DNA from: Tessaracoccus sp.
Lineage (GTDB): Bacteria > Actinomycetota > Actinomycetes > Propionibacteriales > Propionibacteriaceae
DNA length: 64,000 nt
Assembly: GCF_016714275.1 (NCBI RefSeq)
Contig: NZ_JADJNP010000008.1
Coordinates: 14,657-78,656 of the forward strand
Direction of reading: 5' to 3'
Shown in pieces: positions 8,027 through 16,165 of this stretch. Every line of letters begins with the position of its first letter. Positions within the stretch are counted from its first letter, which is position 1. The notes beneath the pieces were generated by a model. It did no database searches, was not told the DNA's origin, and saw only the letters and a program-made list of their open reading frames with translations. Made by a program: the position numbers and the translations under genes.

Positions 8027-8065
8027 CCATCCTGATTTGGTCAGTCAAAACAGGTAGTTACGCAC

Positions 8066-8362
8066 CTATCGCGGTTTGAAAATTCGTCGCAGCGCCGCCG
8101 CGCCGTGGTCGACCTGGAGGACCTCACCCTGGGCATTGACCCACAGCCGGTAGGGCTTCCCGCGGTAAAAGACAGCGGCCTGGGTTGGTACGCCAGGCTC
8201 GCGCGCGCGCTCGCGAGCCTCGACGTCAGCCAACGCCGCGACGTAGGTATCGAACCGTGCGACGGTCTGCCATGGCCACCATGCCATGCCTTGTCGCCAC
8301 CCGGCGCGGTTGTACACACGCGTCGGGCGCCCCCAGGCGCGCTCGCGTACCAGGAACTTCAT
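8066..8362 (-). CDS. Small unknown protein
   Basis: 98 residues, ATG overlapping the stop of the preceding gene. Basic; contains MAWWPWQTVARFDTYVAALA and a C-terminal beta hairpin (AAVFYRGKPYRLWVNAQGEV). Last gene of the long minus operon that starts at 13034. Confidence 0.6.
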   Translation of the reverse strand: MKFLVRERAWGRPTRVYNRAGWRQGMAWWPWQTVARFDTYVAALADVEARERAREPGVPTQAAVFYRGKPYRLWVNAQGEVLQVDHGAAALRRIFKPR

Positions 8363-8562
8363 CGGGACACCGTCGGCGCGTCGTCACAGCAGACGACCCA
8401 GGCAGGTGGCGGTGTGTCGACGCGTCGACGACGGGTCACGGCGTGCCCGCACGCCAGCTCGAGGTACCACGTCTGCCAGCGCCCACCCAGGCCGTTCCAC
8501 CATCCGGGCATCAACTCGGCCTTGGTAACCTTCGTCCGTGGGCGCGGGTCAGACCTAGCCAT
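8359..8562 (-). CDS. Small unknown protein with Cys/His cluster
   Basis: 67 residues; overlaps the gene upstream by 8 bases and the one downstream by ATGA. Contains WYLELACGHAVTRRRRVD and VVCCDD, a probable small zinc site (C-x-H, C-C). Unknown function. Confidence 0.6.
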   Translation of the reverse strand: MARSDPRPRTKVTKAELMPGWWNGLGGRWQTWYLELACGHAVTRRRRVDTPPPAWVVCCDDAPTVSR

Positions 8563-10048
8563 CGGACGTCCGCTTGGCGCGCTTGAACGTGAAGCTCGCC
8601 GGGTAGCTCTCGTTGTAGCCCGGCTTGTCGAAGGTCACGACCCAACCCTGGGCACGGTATAGACCCTCGACGTCGAGCCAGCGCTCGCGGAAGATCCGGG
8701 CGCGGTTCATGGCGGCGGAGCTGTCGTCATCGGACGGCATGCTACGCGAGATCGCGGCGACGACGTCGTCGAGGCAGACCACCGCCGCCCCGTTCGCGTA
8801 CGCCGCCGCGATGCACGTGTTGAAGGCTTCGATCACGAAGTCGGGGATCGTGGCCTGACGGCAGGCGACAACGTCGTCGGGACGGATGGGCATGACCTTG
8901 GACATGTGGCTCCTAGCGGGTAGTCGTGTCGGGAACCGCGCACAGAGTTGCGTGACGATGGCCTCGCCGTGCTTGCGGTTGAACGCACCGTGGACGCCGT
9001 AGCGGCTGGCGGCGTTGCGCGACCGATCGCGCAGCGCGACAGCCGCCTCATACGCGACGGCGAGCCAGGCGTCGGTGACGTCGTCGGGTACCTTGAAGAT
9101 GTTGGAGTGGTCTGGGCTGACGGGGTAGAAGAACCGGTGCTTGATCTGCAGCGCGATCTCGCGCGAGCCCGCACGCGCGGCCTGGACGAGCGCCGGCGTC
9201 AGTCGGACGGCGCGGCCGACGTCCCAGTACGCCGCGGTCGGCGTCGGCGTGATCGTAGCTGTCCGCCGCGGTCGGTCGGCGGGGCGCCGCGTCGCCGCGC
9301 TCTCGACGGACATGACGTACGCCAGCGCACCTAGGACGATTCGGGTCAGCGTGTGCTGCGCGTGCTGGTCCGAGGCGTCCGTGATGGTGCTGGGGATCGT
9401 CTCGACGGTTGACCACGTCAACGCGGTAAGGTCGAGGACCGCGTAGAGCCCGCGGGCGCCGTCGGTGGCGTAGTAGTGCAAGCTCGTCGCCGCCGTCGCG
9501 TCGGTCCGCGTCCAGAGGTGGACCTTGGTGTAGTGCGCGCCCTCAGCCCCGACGGCAAAGCCCGACGGGAGGAGCACCAGGATCCCGTCGTAGGGCAACC
9601 GCAACGTCGTGATGTCGATCGTCGCCGGGTCTGTCAGCAGCATCGCCGCGGTGAAGTCCGCGGTCAACTCGAAGACGTTGTACGCCTGACGCGCCCAGGC
9701 CAAGTACCAGGGCCCGAGCAGCACGTCGCCGGCGTCGCGGTCGGTCTTGAGGCGGCACGGGTCGCCGCGGCTGCCGAGCAGCGTCGCGAGCTGACCCTCG
9801 GATTCGCGCAGCTCCGCCGTCGCGGCCGTGTGTTCTTCGATGACCTGATCAAGCTCGGCGACGCGTGCGGCGATCTCCGGCGAGGTGCGGGCGTGCGCGC
9901 GGATGCGTGCGAGCCGCGCGGCCATCGTCGCTTCCTGGATGTCGACGGCGCCGTGCCCTGGGATCTTGATGGCAGGGTCCGTCGCGTCCGGGTTGGCCGC
10001 CAGCCACGGCGCCGCGGCTTCGATCATGCGTTTGGTGTAGGACGCCAT
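8555..10048 (-). CDS. Large unknown phage protein with conserved C-terminal domain
   Basis: 497 residues. The N-terminus has a coiled-coil-like stretch (~55-90: AARVAELDQVIEEHTAATAE). The middle is mixed alpha/beta. The C-terminal ~110 residues carry PDFVIEAFNTCIAAAYANGA, DDVVAAISRSM, IFRERWLDVEGLYRAQGW and KPGYNESYPASFTF, a domain I recognise from many unrelated large phages but whose function I do not know. Spaced 5 bases from the RNA ligase gene, so the two may be co-expressed. Confidence 0.7.
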   Translation of the reverse strand: MASYTKRMIEAAAPWLAANPDATDPAIKIPGHGAVDIQEATMAARLARIRAHARTSPEIAARVAELDQVIEEHTAATAELRESEGQLATLLGSRGDPCRLKTDRDAGDVLLGPWYLAWARQAYNVFELTADFTAAMLLTDPATIDITTLRLPYDGILVLLPSGFAVGAEGAHYTKVHLWTRTDATAATSLHYYATDGARGLYAVLDLTALTWSTVETIPSTITDASDQHAQHTLTRIVLGALAYVMSVESAATRRPADRPRRTATITPTPTAAYWDVGRAVRLTPALVQAARAGSREIALQIKHRFFYPVSPDHSNIFKVPDDVTDAWLAVAYEAAVALRDRSRNAASRYGVHGAFNRKHGEAIVTQLCARFPTRLPARSHMSKVMPIRPDDVVACRQATIPDFVIEAFNTCIAAAYANGAAVVCLDDVVAAISRSMPSDDDSSAAMNRARIFRERWLDVEGLYRAQGWVVTFDKPGYNESYPASFTFKRAKRTSDG

Positions 10049-10053
10049 CGCGG

Positions 10054-10659
10054 TCAGCTCTCGAGGATGGGCGTGGCGTCGGCGCCGTACTGCGCGACGA
10101 CGGCGTCGATCCACGCCTGGGTCTTGGCCTTCGCGCGGACCTGCGCGTGGCCCGTGCCGCCTTTTCCGACGACGCCCTCGAAGGTGACGCCGGCGATCTC
10201 ACCGGCACGGACGCGTTCGACGAAGCCCCGCGTCCACCGATGGATGCCCAGGTACCGCGGCGTGTGCTCGAACTTTCCGAACATGGCGTGGAACACGGCC
10301 GGGTCGAGCAGGCCCCGTTTCTGGACGGCGACGTCGAACAGCGTCAGCGTCTTGGGCGCTCCGGCGACGTGGTTGCCGGCGAACGACCCGGGCCCCCAGA
10401 ACTCGAGGAACGCGACGGCGTGATCGCAGCGTTGCCGCTTGAACAGATCCGCCAGCGGCGCCGCCCAGACCGTATCGAACACGCCAAGTGCCTCGCCGAA
10501 GACGGGGTCCGTCGCGTCGAACAACCGCGTCCGCGTGCCGGTCTTGTGCCAGCCGCGCTTCCGGCTCCACTCGAACCGGAGGTTCGAGCCGTCGAGCTTG
10601 TCCCAGACGTGCGCGGTGAACTCCTCGAACCGGCGCGGGATGGACGGGTACTGCTTCAT
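10054..10659 (-). CDS. RNA ligase (nucleotidyltransferase superfamily)
   Basis: 201 residues. Ligase motifs in order: motif I KLDGSN (~21-26; Lys is the adenylated residue), motif III/IIIa VAFLEFWGPG (~75-84), motif IV FEGVVGKG (~165-172), motif V VRAKAKTQAW (~177-186). It would seal RNA nicks with ATP; phages use such enzymes to repair cleaved tRNAs. Shorter than T4 Rnl2 because the C-terminal domain is absent. ATG overlaps the preceding stop. The HAD-type enzyme at 59018-59530 could be a partner in RNA end repair, by analogy. Confidence 0.85.
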   Translation of the reverse strand: MKQYPSIPRRFEEFTAHVWDKLDGSNLRFEWSRKRGWHKTGTRTRLFDATDPVFGEALGVFDTVWAAPLADLFKRQRCDHAVAFLEFWGPGSFAGNHVAGAPKTLTLFDVAVQKRGLLDPAVFHAMFGKFEHTPRYLGIHRWTRGFVERVRAGEIAGVTFEGVVGKGGTGHAQVRAKAKTQAWIDAVVAQYGADATPILES

Positions 10660-10985
10660 GGGACGCTCAGCATGTAGACCCCCGTGATCCGGTGGGTCCG
10701 CACGTCGCGCGCGGCTGTCATGGTGGCGATGTGGTCCGCGAAGGCGTCGTCGGGGTCGGGCGCCGTGGCGGCCCACCCGCACGTACAGCGGACGTCCGCG
10801 CGCGGCGGCGGCGGCCCCGTCCGCTCGCGGTGGACGGCGCCGTCGGCGTGTGCTAGGAGTTCACCGCTCAGGACGTAGGTGATCTCTGCCTGGGTCAGAT
10901 CGTGGAATGGCGCGAGCGCTCGCGCCACGGCCAGTTTCGCTTCCCTGACGCGGACACGGCGTGCGTGCGCCTCATCCGGTGTCAT
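10656..10985 (-). CDS. Small zinc-site protein, unknown
   Basis: 109 residues. Helical N-terminus, then VRCTCGWAATAPDPDDAFAD and H-x-A, a C-x-C-G-W ... H pattern typical of small treble-clef fingers in actinobacterial-type phages. Overlaps the RNA ligase start by ATGA, so probably translated with it. Confidence 0.65.
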   Translation of the reverse strand: MTPDEAHARRVRVREAKLAVARALAPFHDLTQAEITYVLSGELLAHADGAVHRERTGPPPPRADVRCTCGWAATAPDPDDAFADHIATMTAARDVRTHRITGVYMLSVP

Positions 10986-11443
10986 CGCCTGTCTCCGAGC
11001 ACGCGCTGAATGATTGACGCCGGGGTCGTGGCGTTGTCGTAGACGTCCAACCCCAGCGCGCATCGGATCGTCGTCTGAGCATCGTTGCAGCCCTGACGCC
11101 ACGCCTCGCGGGCGATGTCGCGGATGAACTCCTGCAGCTGCGCAAACGTCAGCCGCGGCAAGATCAGCCGGGCGCACAGCGCTCGCGTCGCGTCGACGTC
11201 GGTCCAGTCGTGTGCCAACAGCTCGGCCACAGTCTGGGGGTCGGACGTGACGAGATCGAACGTCGCGTCCAAGCCCGTCTCGCCGTCGGTGAGATCACCG
11301 AAGGTCAGCCGACAGAGCCGCTGTGGTGTCTCCCCTGCGAGCCGGCCGACGGACAGCGCGGCGACGGCGTTTTCGCGCGCAGGGCCACGCGTCATGGAAT
11401 ACCCGAAGCCGACGGGGTAGTCGTCGATCTGGACCGTTGGCAT
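10982..11443 (-). CDS. Unknown protein
   Basis: 153 residues. Mixed alpha/beta: VQIDDYPVGFGYSMTRGPA, LDATFDLVTSDPQTVAELLA, then the long helix LQEFIRDIAREAWRQGCNDA. ATGA overlap downstream, one base from the upstream gene. No family recognised. Confidence 0.65.
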   Translation of the reverse strand: MPTVQIDDYPVGFGYSMTRGPARENAVAALSVGRLAGETPQRLCRLTFGDLTDGETGLDATFDLVTSDPQTVAELLAHDWTDVDATRALCARLILPRLTFAQLQEFIRDIAREAWRQGCNDAQTTIRCALGLDVYDNATTPASIIQRVLGDRR

Positions 11444-11444
11444 C

Positions 11445-11993
11445 TTAGCGGACCTTTCGTGCGGGCGCGTGTTGGAGGTGCGCCGGCGTGAACTTGACGT
11501 TGTCCCAGTTCCACGCGTACGCTCGGCTGTGACGGCGTTGCGGGAGCCGATCGAGGTGCGCCTCGACGTAAACAGCATGTCCGAGCGGCGTGGCTGCGAG
11601 GCGGCGTGGGCCGTGTGTGACCCAGCCGAGCTTGATGGCCGTGTCCCGGTAGTCTGCGTAGCCAAGCAGGCTGCCGAAGTAGGCGCTGCCGTCGTCGTGC
11701 TCGATGATGCCCTTGAGGATCGCCGCGGGGAACATGTAGTCATGCGTCGTGTTCGGTGCGGGCGCGGCACGGCCGATCTTGTGCATGTCCTGGCAGTTGA
11801 AACAGATCCGACATCGCCGCTTGCAGTGGGCGTAGTAGATCACCGTCGAGCACTGTCGGCAGACGTCGAGGCCGCAGGCGTAGCATGCCGCGGGCCGACG
11901 CCAGACGACGCTGCCGGGCGGGCACTCACAGTCGTGGCTGTCAACGACCGCGCAGTATGCTCGCGTCTCGGTCGCGCCGAACTCGGTGGCCAT
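11445..11993 (-). CDS. Cysteine-rich zinc-binding protein
   Basis: 182 residues. The N-terminal half is a dense cysteine cluster (CECPPG, CYACGLDVCRQC, HCKRRCRICFNCQ), enough for two or three zinc ions in RING- or treble-clef-like fashion. The C-terminal half (LLGYADYRDTAIKLGWVTHG, ATPLGHAVYVEAHLDRL) looks like a small winged-helix or unknown alpha/beta unit. Could be a regulator or host-interaction protein. Confidence 0.68.
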   Translation of the reverse strand: MATEFGATETRAYCAVVDSHDCECPPGSVVWRRPAACYACGLDVCRQCSTVIYYAHCKRRCRICFNCQDMHKIGRAAPAPNTTHDYMFPAAILKGIIEHDDGSAYFGSLLGYADYRDTAIKLGWVTHGPRRLAATPLGHAVYVEAHLDRLPQRRHSRAYAWNWDNVKFTPAHLQHAPARKVR

Positions 11994-11996
11994 GGG

Positions 11997-12506
11997 TTAC
12001 TCCGCGTCGGGCTCGTCGGTCGTCCTGATCGCCGCGAGCCACTTGTGGATGTCCGTGACCACGACCCGGTCACCGGCTTGTGCAGCGCGTGCGGCTTCTG
12101 CGGCTGCCGTGATGATGCTCTCGGCGCGTGCGTCGACGTCCGCTGCGCTGAAGCCGTGGAACGTCAGCTCCCAGAGCACAGCGCCGAGGATGGCGGCGTC
12201 CGCGTACTTTGCCCGGACCGCCGCCGGGACGTCGACCGCGAGCCAGGTTGTCCAGGGCATCAACGATGCGCTGACGGTCGTACCGTCGGGCTGGATGAGC
12301 CAGACGTCGTACGGGTGGCGGTCACCGAGCGGCTCCATGTCCAGCGTGCCAGGACACTCGGAGGCGGGCGTGAGGCCGCGCAACTCGGTGAGCGCTGCGG
12401 CGTAGCCGTGCCGGGTATCGTCGGTGATGCCGTCGGCGTGGTAGGCGAAGACGGCGCCAAGGACTTCCGCAGGGGGCGTCGTGGCGAGCAACTCGTGGAG
12501 GTTCAC
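11997..12506 (-). CDS. Unknown protein, GTG start
   Basis: 169 residues from a GTG preceded by AAGGAG at 9 bases, which decides the start. Acidic alpha/beta: LAVDVPAAVRAKYADAAILG, WLIQPDGTTVSASLMPWTTW, and C-terminal helix DRVVVTDIHKWLAAIRT. No recognised family; mid-operon. Confidence 0.65.
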   Translation of the reverse strand: MNLHELLATTPPAEVLGAVFAYHADGITDDTRHGYAAALTELRGLTPASECPGTLDMEPLGDRHPYDVWLIQPDGTTVSASLMPWTTWLAVDVPAAVRAKYADAAILGAVLWELTFHGFSAADVDARAESIITAAAEAARAAQAGDRVVVTDIHKWLAAIRTTDEPDAE

Positions 12507-12510
12507 GGTC

Positions 12511-12759
12511 TCAGCGCTCCTTGAGGATCTTCCGCACCGCGAAGACGTGCGCGTCGGTGACTCCGCGGACACGGCTCGACGCCGGCGACTGGTCGTAGGC
12601 GACCATGACCGCGTTGTTCTCGATGGCCGCGCGGATTGCGGCGTCGGTCGCGCCGTCATCGAGGTCGCTCGCGACGGACTCAGCATCGAACTCGACGCGG
12701 TATGACCCGCACCATTCGACGGTCAGCGCTGCGGGAGGCTTCGGCTCGGTCGGCTTCAT
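12511..12759 (-). CDS. Small unknown protein
   Basis: 82 residues; ATG overlaps the previous stop. A beta hairpin (LTVEWCGSYRVEFDAESV) is followed by two helices (ATDAAIRAAIENNAVMVAYD). Unknown. Confidence 0.6.
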   Translation of the reverse strand: MKPTEPKPPAALTVEWCGSYRVEFDAESVASDLDDGATDAAIRAAIENNAVMVAYDQSPASSRVRGVTDAHVFAVRKILKER

Positions 12760-13034
12760 GGTAGGAACGGCTCCGGGGTCTCGACGAACTTCGTGTACGT
12801 CTGGATCTGTTCCGGCCGGAACAGTCGAACGTCGCCGGGGTGGGTCACCTCCGGCCACGTCGCGCCTTCCCAGAGGATGACCGGCCAGGTCACCGCGCGT
12901 TGTGCGGCGCTGTGGCCAAACACCATCCCGAGCTGCAGCCGCGACGTCGCGCGGATGCCGTGGCGGGTCCGCCACGCGCCCGATCGCGTGACGATCGTGC
13001 CGACCGGGATGATGCTGAAGTCCAGGACGCGCAT
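12756..13034 (-). CDS. Small unknown protein, first of the long minus operon
   Basis: 92 residues, beta-rich (LDFSIIPVGTIVTRSGAWRT, RLQLGMVFGHSAAQRAVTW). It heads an eleven-gene minus-strand operon running to 8066. A consensus TTGACA lies at 13081-13076 with CATGGT 17 bases on. The start codon lies inside a 7-bp stem (13031-13052). Confidence 0.65.
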   Translation of the reverse strand: MRVLDFSIIPVGTIVTRSGAWRTRHGIRATSRLQLGMVFGHSAAQRAVTWPVILWEGATWPEVTHPGDVRLFRPEQIQTYTKFVETPEPFLP

Positions 13035-13052
13035 TTCTCGTTTGCGAAATGC
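13031..13052 (-). promoter_or_regulatory. Start-codon-sequestering hairpin
   Basis: GCATTTC (13052-13046 on the minus strand) pairs with GAAATGC (13037-13031) around an 8-base loop. The ATG of the first operon gene lies in the 3' arm, so the stem could hide it from ribosomes. The DNA palindrome could alternatively be an operator. Confidence 0.45.
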
Positions 13053-13102
13053 ACCATGCCTGACGCCGCCGTTGCTGTCAACAATCTATCCACAAGGTTT
13101 CG

Positions 13103-13120
13103 GTTGGGCGCCACCAACCG
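13103..13120 (-). terminator. Hairpin after thioredoxin gene
   Basis: GGTTGG and CCAACC around GTGGCG-type 6-base loop directly downstream of the thioredoxin stop (minus strand). No U-tract follows, so termination is uncertain. Confidence 0.35.
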
Positions 13121-13126
13121 TGCGGA

Positions 13127-13555
13127 CTACTTCGACTTCTTGCGGATCGGTGCTGTGGGCTTCTTCGTTGGCGTGGGCCGCTTCGACGTGGGCTTCTTCG
13201 TTCGTGCGCCCGCCGACGCGCCTGCCAGCGGCTTCGCCGCGAGCGCCTGGTCGATCATCTCCACGAGCACCTTTCGCGGGACTGCGCCCTCGACCGCCGC
13301 GACGGGCTTCCCGCCGATGAAGATGACGAGGTACGGGATCGACGCGACGTGGTAGGTGTTCGCCGTCTTCGGGTTCGCGTCCGTGTCGAGCTTGCCGATG
13401 ATGAGCCGGTTGGCGTAGGCTGGCTCGAGCGCCGCCAGCACCGGCGCGAGCATCTTGCAGGGCGCGCACCACGGCGCCCAGAAGTCCACCAGGACCGGGA
13501 GCTTGTTGCGGAGGACGGCGGTGTTGAAGTTGGCGTCGGTGAAGACCTGGGGCAT
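13127..13555 (-). CDS. Thioredoxin with basic C-terminal tail
   Basis: 142 residues. Classic thioredoxin: FTDANFNTAVLRNKLPVLVD, active site WCAPCK (~29-34), cis-proline loop SIPYLVIFIGGK (~72-83). Residues ~113-142 are a lysine/threonine/proline tail (KKPTSKRPTPTKKPTAPIRK) not found in normal thioredoxins, possibly for nucleic-acid or virion contact. Likely electron donor to the NrdJ reductase at 48-52 kb; both genes share the same rare promoter class. A TGTCAG-type promoter lies just upstream. Confidence 0.92.
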   Translation of the reverse strand: MPQVFTDANFNTAVLRNKLPVLVDFWAPWCAPCKMLAPVLAALEPAYANRLIIGKLDTDANPKTANTYHVASIPYLVIFIGGKPVAAVEGAVPRKVLVEMIDQALAAKPLAGASAGARTKKPTSKRPTPTKKPTAPIRKKSK

Positions 13556-13564
13556 TGTCTGGGG

Positions 13565-13616
13565 TTGGTATCACGCCGGCCTGACACGCGTGGCCTGTCG
13601 GCGGTTGTGGTACTGT
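13565..13616. promoter_or_regulatory. Divergent TGTCAG-class promoters (thioredoxin / membrane protein)
   Basis: Minus strand: TGTCA (13586-13582), 11 bases, TACCAA (13570-13565), then 9 bases to the thioredoxin ATG. Plus strand: TGTCG (13596-13600), 10 bases, TACTGT (13611-13616), then 7 bases to the ATG at 13624. The two elements are arranged back to back. Confidence 0.6.
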
Positions 13617-13623
13617 TTGGGCC

Positions 13624-14556
13624 ATGCCTGCCACGACATGGTCCTGCGATGAGCTGACAGCGCTGTTGATCGGCAACGTGCTCGACCCGCAAACGAAGGG
13701 CACGGCAGCCGGCGCTTGGATGTACTGCAACGCCTGGGGTGGGCCGTGCCCGCCGCAGTTTTGGCGGACTACCTTCGCCAACGCAGCCCAGCTGAACGCC
13801 GGCGTGGCGCTCCTGACGTTGAGCTACGCAAACCCTGAGTTCTTTAATGGCTGTGAGGCCGTGCAGCCTGTGCTGACTGTGGCTGGCCGCGTCAAGCTGT
13901 TGGAGGCAATTCGTGCGTGGGGCGCTAGCGGTGGCTTCTCGGTGTTCAGCCCGCTCATGGCGCCGCTGACGTACACGACGCAGGCGCTACTCCTCAAGAT
14001 CTTTGCGGATCCGGCGGGCAGCCGTACGGGCTCCAAGGCGACGGAGGTCATCGCCGCTGCGGCGGACGTCGTTCGTGCGTGCACTACGCCGGTCTTCGAC
14101 GCCGCGACGTGGCTCCCGCTGTGGGGCTGGGCCATCGGTGGGCCGGACGGCGGCGCTAGCCTGCGCACCCGCAGCTTCGCGATGAAGGCGCTAGAGGCTA
14201 TCCTCCGTCGCGGTACGTTGAGCGCTGCGCAGATTCGGTCGGCCAATACGCTCGCGACAGTGCTGAACAACGTCGTCGCGAGCGGTACCGCCGGTGTGTC
14301 GGCGGCGGAGCGCGCGCTGTATCGGTCAGAGGCTACAGCAGTGCTTGGGGAAGTCCAGGCAGCGCTGAGCCGTCTTGAGATGGCGGCCTTGACCGTTCCG
14401 GCAGCTGATACCTCAAGCTTGCCGACCCCCCCACCGGCCTCCTCGAAGCCATGGCCTACTTGGGTCCCGATCGCCGTAGGTATTGGTGCCGTCGGCCTTC
14501 TACTTGGGGGCGCCATCTTGGTCAACCGGCGGCGACAGGTTGCCGTAGCCGCTTGA
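13624..14556 (+). CDS. Tail-anchored membrane protein, putative virion component
   Basis: 310 residues, leaderless-type promoter fixes the start. N-terminal domain with several cysteines (WMYCNAWGGPCPPQFW), a long alanine-rich helical region (~100-250), a proline-rich linker (SLPTPPPASSKPWPTW) and one C-terminal membrane helix VPIAVGIGAVGLLLGGAILV followed by NRRRQ. This layout (exposed domain, Pro linker, C-terminal helix, basic tail) recurs in the proteins at 17277, 18072 and 52036. Probable virion membrane or envelope protein; domain function unknown. Confidence 0.72.
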   Translation: MPATTWSCDELTALLIGNVLDPQTKGTAAGAWMYCNAWGGPCPPQFWRTTFANAAQLNAGVALLTLSYANPEFFNGCEAVQPVLTVAGRVKLLEAIRAWGASGGFSVFSPLMAPLTYTTQALLLKIFADPAGSRTGSKATEVIAAAADVVRACTTPVFDAATWLPLWGWAIGGPDGGASLRTRSFAMKALEAILRRGTLSAAQIRSANTLATVLNNVVASGTAGVSAAERALYRSEATAVLGEVQAALSRLEMAALTVPAADTSSLPTPPPASSKPWPTWVPIAVGIGAVGLLLGGAILVNRRRQVAVAA

Positions 14557-14564
14557 CGTGCGCC

Positions 14565-14580
14565 GGTCGCGTATGCGACC
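14565..14580. promoter_or_regulatory. Palindrome GGTCGCGTATGCGACC
   Basis: Six-base arms around GTAT, lying 8 bases after a TTGACG. Matches the TCGCRTATGCGA sites at 38681-38692 and 41611-41622 that sit in the same position behind a -35-like box. Candidate operator. Confidence 0.5.
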
Positions 14581-14643
14581 GTCCTCGTCAGATCAGGCCG
14601 TCTCCGTCAGATCGGGCGCTTGCGCCCCCGCCCTCTGCGGCGG

Positions 14644-14649
14644 TAGCCT
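14644..14649 (+). promoter_or_regulatory. Leaderless-class -10 (TAGCCT)
   Basis: GCGGTAGCCT six bases before the ATG at 14656, with TTGCGC 18 bases upstream. Confidence 0.55.
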
Positions 14650-14655
14650 TCCCCC

Positions 14656-15588
14656 ATGGCACAGCAGCTGACCCCCGAATTGGCCGCCGCGGTCCAGGCG
14701 ATGATGGACAACGTCGAGGCCGCGTACAAGCAGACGAACGCGATGCGGACCTCGCTGTCGGTGCTCATGGCCGCCGGCCAGGCGACGTGTACCGACATCA
14801 AGATCTACAATTTGCAGGTCAAGGCGGTCTACATGTACCAGGCGACTGTTGCAGGGATCATCCTTGCGCAGGGCGGGCAAGCGCCGTCGGTACCGGCACC
14901 GATCTACGTGACCTACAAGGGCGTCACGGGTGATCAGGCGGCGGACATCGACTGTGGCACCGCGCAGCTGCGCGGGTGGCGCCCGACGAGCCTTGGTGAC
15001 TACTTCGTCGACCCGCGGCACGTGGCCTGGAAGCAGGAGGCGCTGCCGTCGGACAACCAGACCGTCGCCGCCATCGTGGCGCAGGCCGGCAACAACGCCG
15101 TCGCCGCAGGTCAGCTCCAGGGCCCGCTCGGCATCGCGCCGCTCGTCGTCGTCGCCATCGTGATCGTCGGCATCGTCGTCGCCGTCGTCGCGACGATCGT
15201 GCTCCGGATCGTCGAGGCCCTCACCGACATCCCCGGCAAGAAGGAGACGACGCGCCAGATCGCGCTCCAGGCCGAGCAGCACCGGCAGACGCTCGATCAG
15301 CGCGCCGCGTGCTACACCGACTGCGTCAACCGCGGCAAGGATCCGGCCGAGTGCGCCAAGAACTGCGCCCGGCTGACGCCCGACTTCAAGCCGACCATCG
15401 CCAGCGGCGGCCTGGGCATCTTCGGGACGATTCTCGGTGTCGCCGTCGTCGGCGGCCTCGTCTTCGTCGGCTGGAAGGTGGTCGCGCCGCGGCTGCGCGG
15501 GAAGCTGGCCGCGGGGCGCGGCGGCGCGCACCGTGCGCTGCCCGAGCCCGACGTGATCGACGCCGAGTACACCGAGCGCGCCGCCTAG
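14656..15588 (+). CDS. Two-helix membrane protein with Cys-rich loop
   Basis: 310 residues. N-terminal ~150 residues helical then beta (YVTYKGVTGDQAADIDCGTA). First membrane helix at ~172-198 (LVVVAIVIVGIVVAVVATIV), then a loop with CYTDCVNRGKDPAECAKNC (two C-x3-C pairs, likely disulfides), second helix at ~258-278 (LGIFGTILGVAVVGGLVFVG), basic tail. Probable virion membrane protein in a small operon with 15597 and 15782. Confidence 0.7.
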   Translation: MAQQLTPELAAAVQAMMDNVEAAYKQTNAMRTSLSVLMAAGQATCTDIKIYNLQVKAVYMYQATVAGIILAQGGQAPSVPAPIYVTYKGVTGDQAADIDCGTAQLRGWRPTSLGDYFVDPRHVAWKQEALPSDNQTVAAIVAQAGNNAVAAGQLQGPLGIAPLVVVAIVIVGIVVAVVATIVLRIVEALTDIPGKKETTRQIALQAEQHRQTLDQRAACYTDCVNRGKDPAECAKNCARLTPDFKPTIASGGLGIFGTILGVAVVGGLVFVGWKVVAPRLRGKLAAGRGGAHRALPEPDVIDAEYTERAA

Positions 15589-15596
15589 GAGGAGCC

Positions 15597-15785
15597 ATGT
15601 CCATCGTCGACGAGATCGACTACGCACGTCATCGTACCCAGGTCCGTGTCGACCAGGCCGCGACCGCCGCGACCATGCTCGTCGACTACCTCGCGCTGCA
15701 GGCGGACGTCCGCGTCCAACGGGCCGCGGCCAAGGTCCGGGCGGCGATCGCCGCGGCGCGGTCGCGCGAGGTCAAGCCCCGGTGA
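15597..15785 (+). CDS. Small helical protein
   Basis: 62 residues, ribosome binding site GGAGGAG 5 bases upstream. A single amphipathic alanine/arginine-rich helix (ARHRTQVRVDQAATAATMLV). Between a membrane protein and a thioredoxin-like gene; GTGA overlap downstream. Unknown. Confidence 0.65.
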   Translation: MSIVDEIDYARHRTQVRVDQAATAATMLVDYLALQADVRVQRAAAKVRAAIAAARSREVKPR

Positions 15786-16165
15786 CGACCGCCACTGACA
15801 CACCGCCGGACGACGACGTCTTCCTGCCGGCGATCCCACCCGGCGCGCCCGTCCTGGTCGTGCTCGTCGAGATGGACGGCTGCCCGGCCTGTGAGGAGTT
15901 CCACCCGGTCTTCGTCAAGACCGCGTTGCCCTACGCGCAGCGCGGGTTGCCGATCATCCGCGTCGACGCCAACACCACCGACCCCGTCGCGCAGCGATGG
16001 ATGAACGCGCTCCGCGTCGAGGCCACACCAACATTGATCGCCGTGGCGATGCGGCGTGGGGCGGCGTCCCTCGCTGGTCCGCTCCCTGTTGGCCGGCTCG
16101 AGGGCAGCGCCAGTCCGCTTGCGGTCAGCGGCGTCCTCAACGCCGCCTGGGTCCACAACCGCTAG
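15782..16165 (+). CDS. Thioredoxin-fold protein
   Basis: 127 residues, GTG overlapping the previous stop. PVLVVLVEMDGCPACEEFHP gives a C-P-A-C redox site (~42-45); IRVDANTTDP and the cis-proline element VEATPTLIAVAM complete the fold. More divergent than the thioredoxin at 13127 and placed next to a Cys-rich membrane protein, so a role in disulfide formation or exchange in virion membrane proteins is a fair inference. Confidence 0.82.
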   Translation: MTTATDTPPDDDVFLPAIPPGAPVLVVLVEMDGCPACEEFHPVFVKTALPYAQRGLPIIRVDANTTDPVAQRWMNALRVEATPTLIAVAMRRGAASLAGPLPVGRLEGSASPLAVSGVLNAAWVHNR

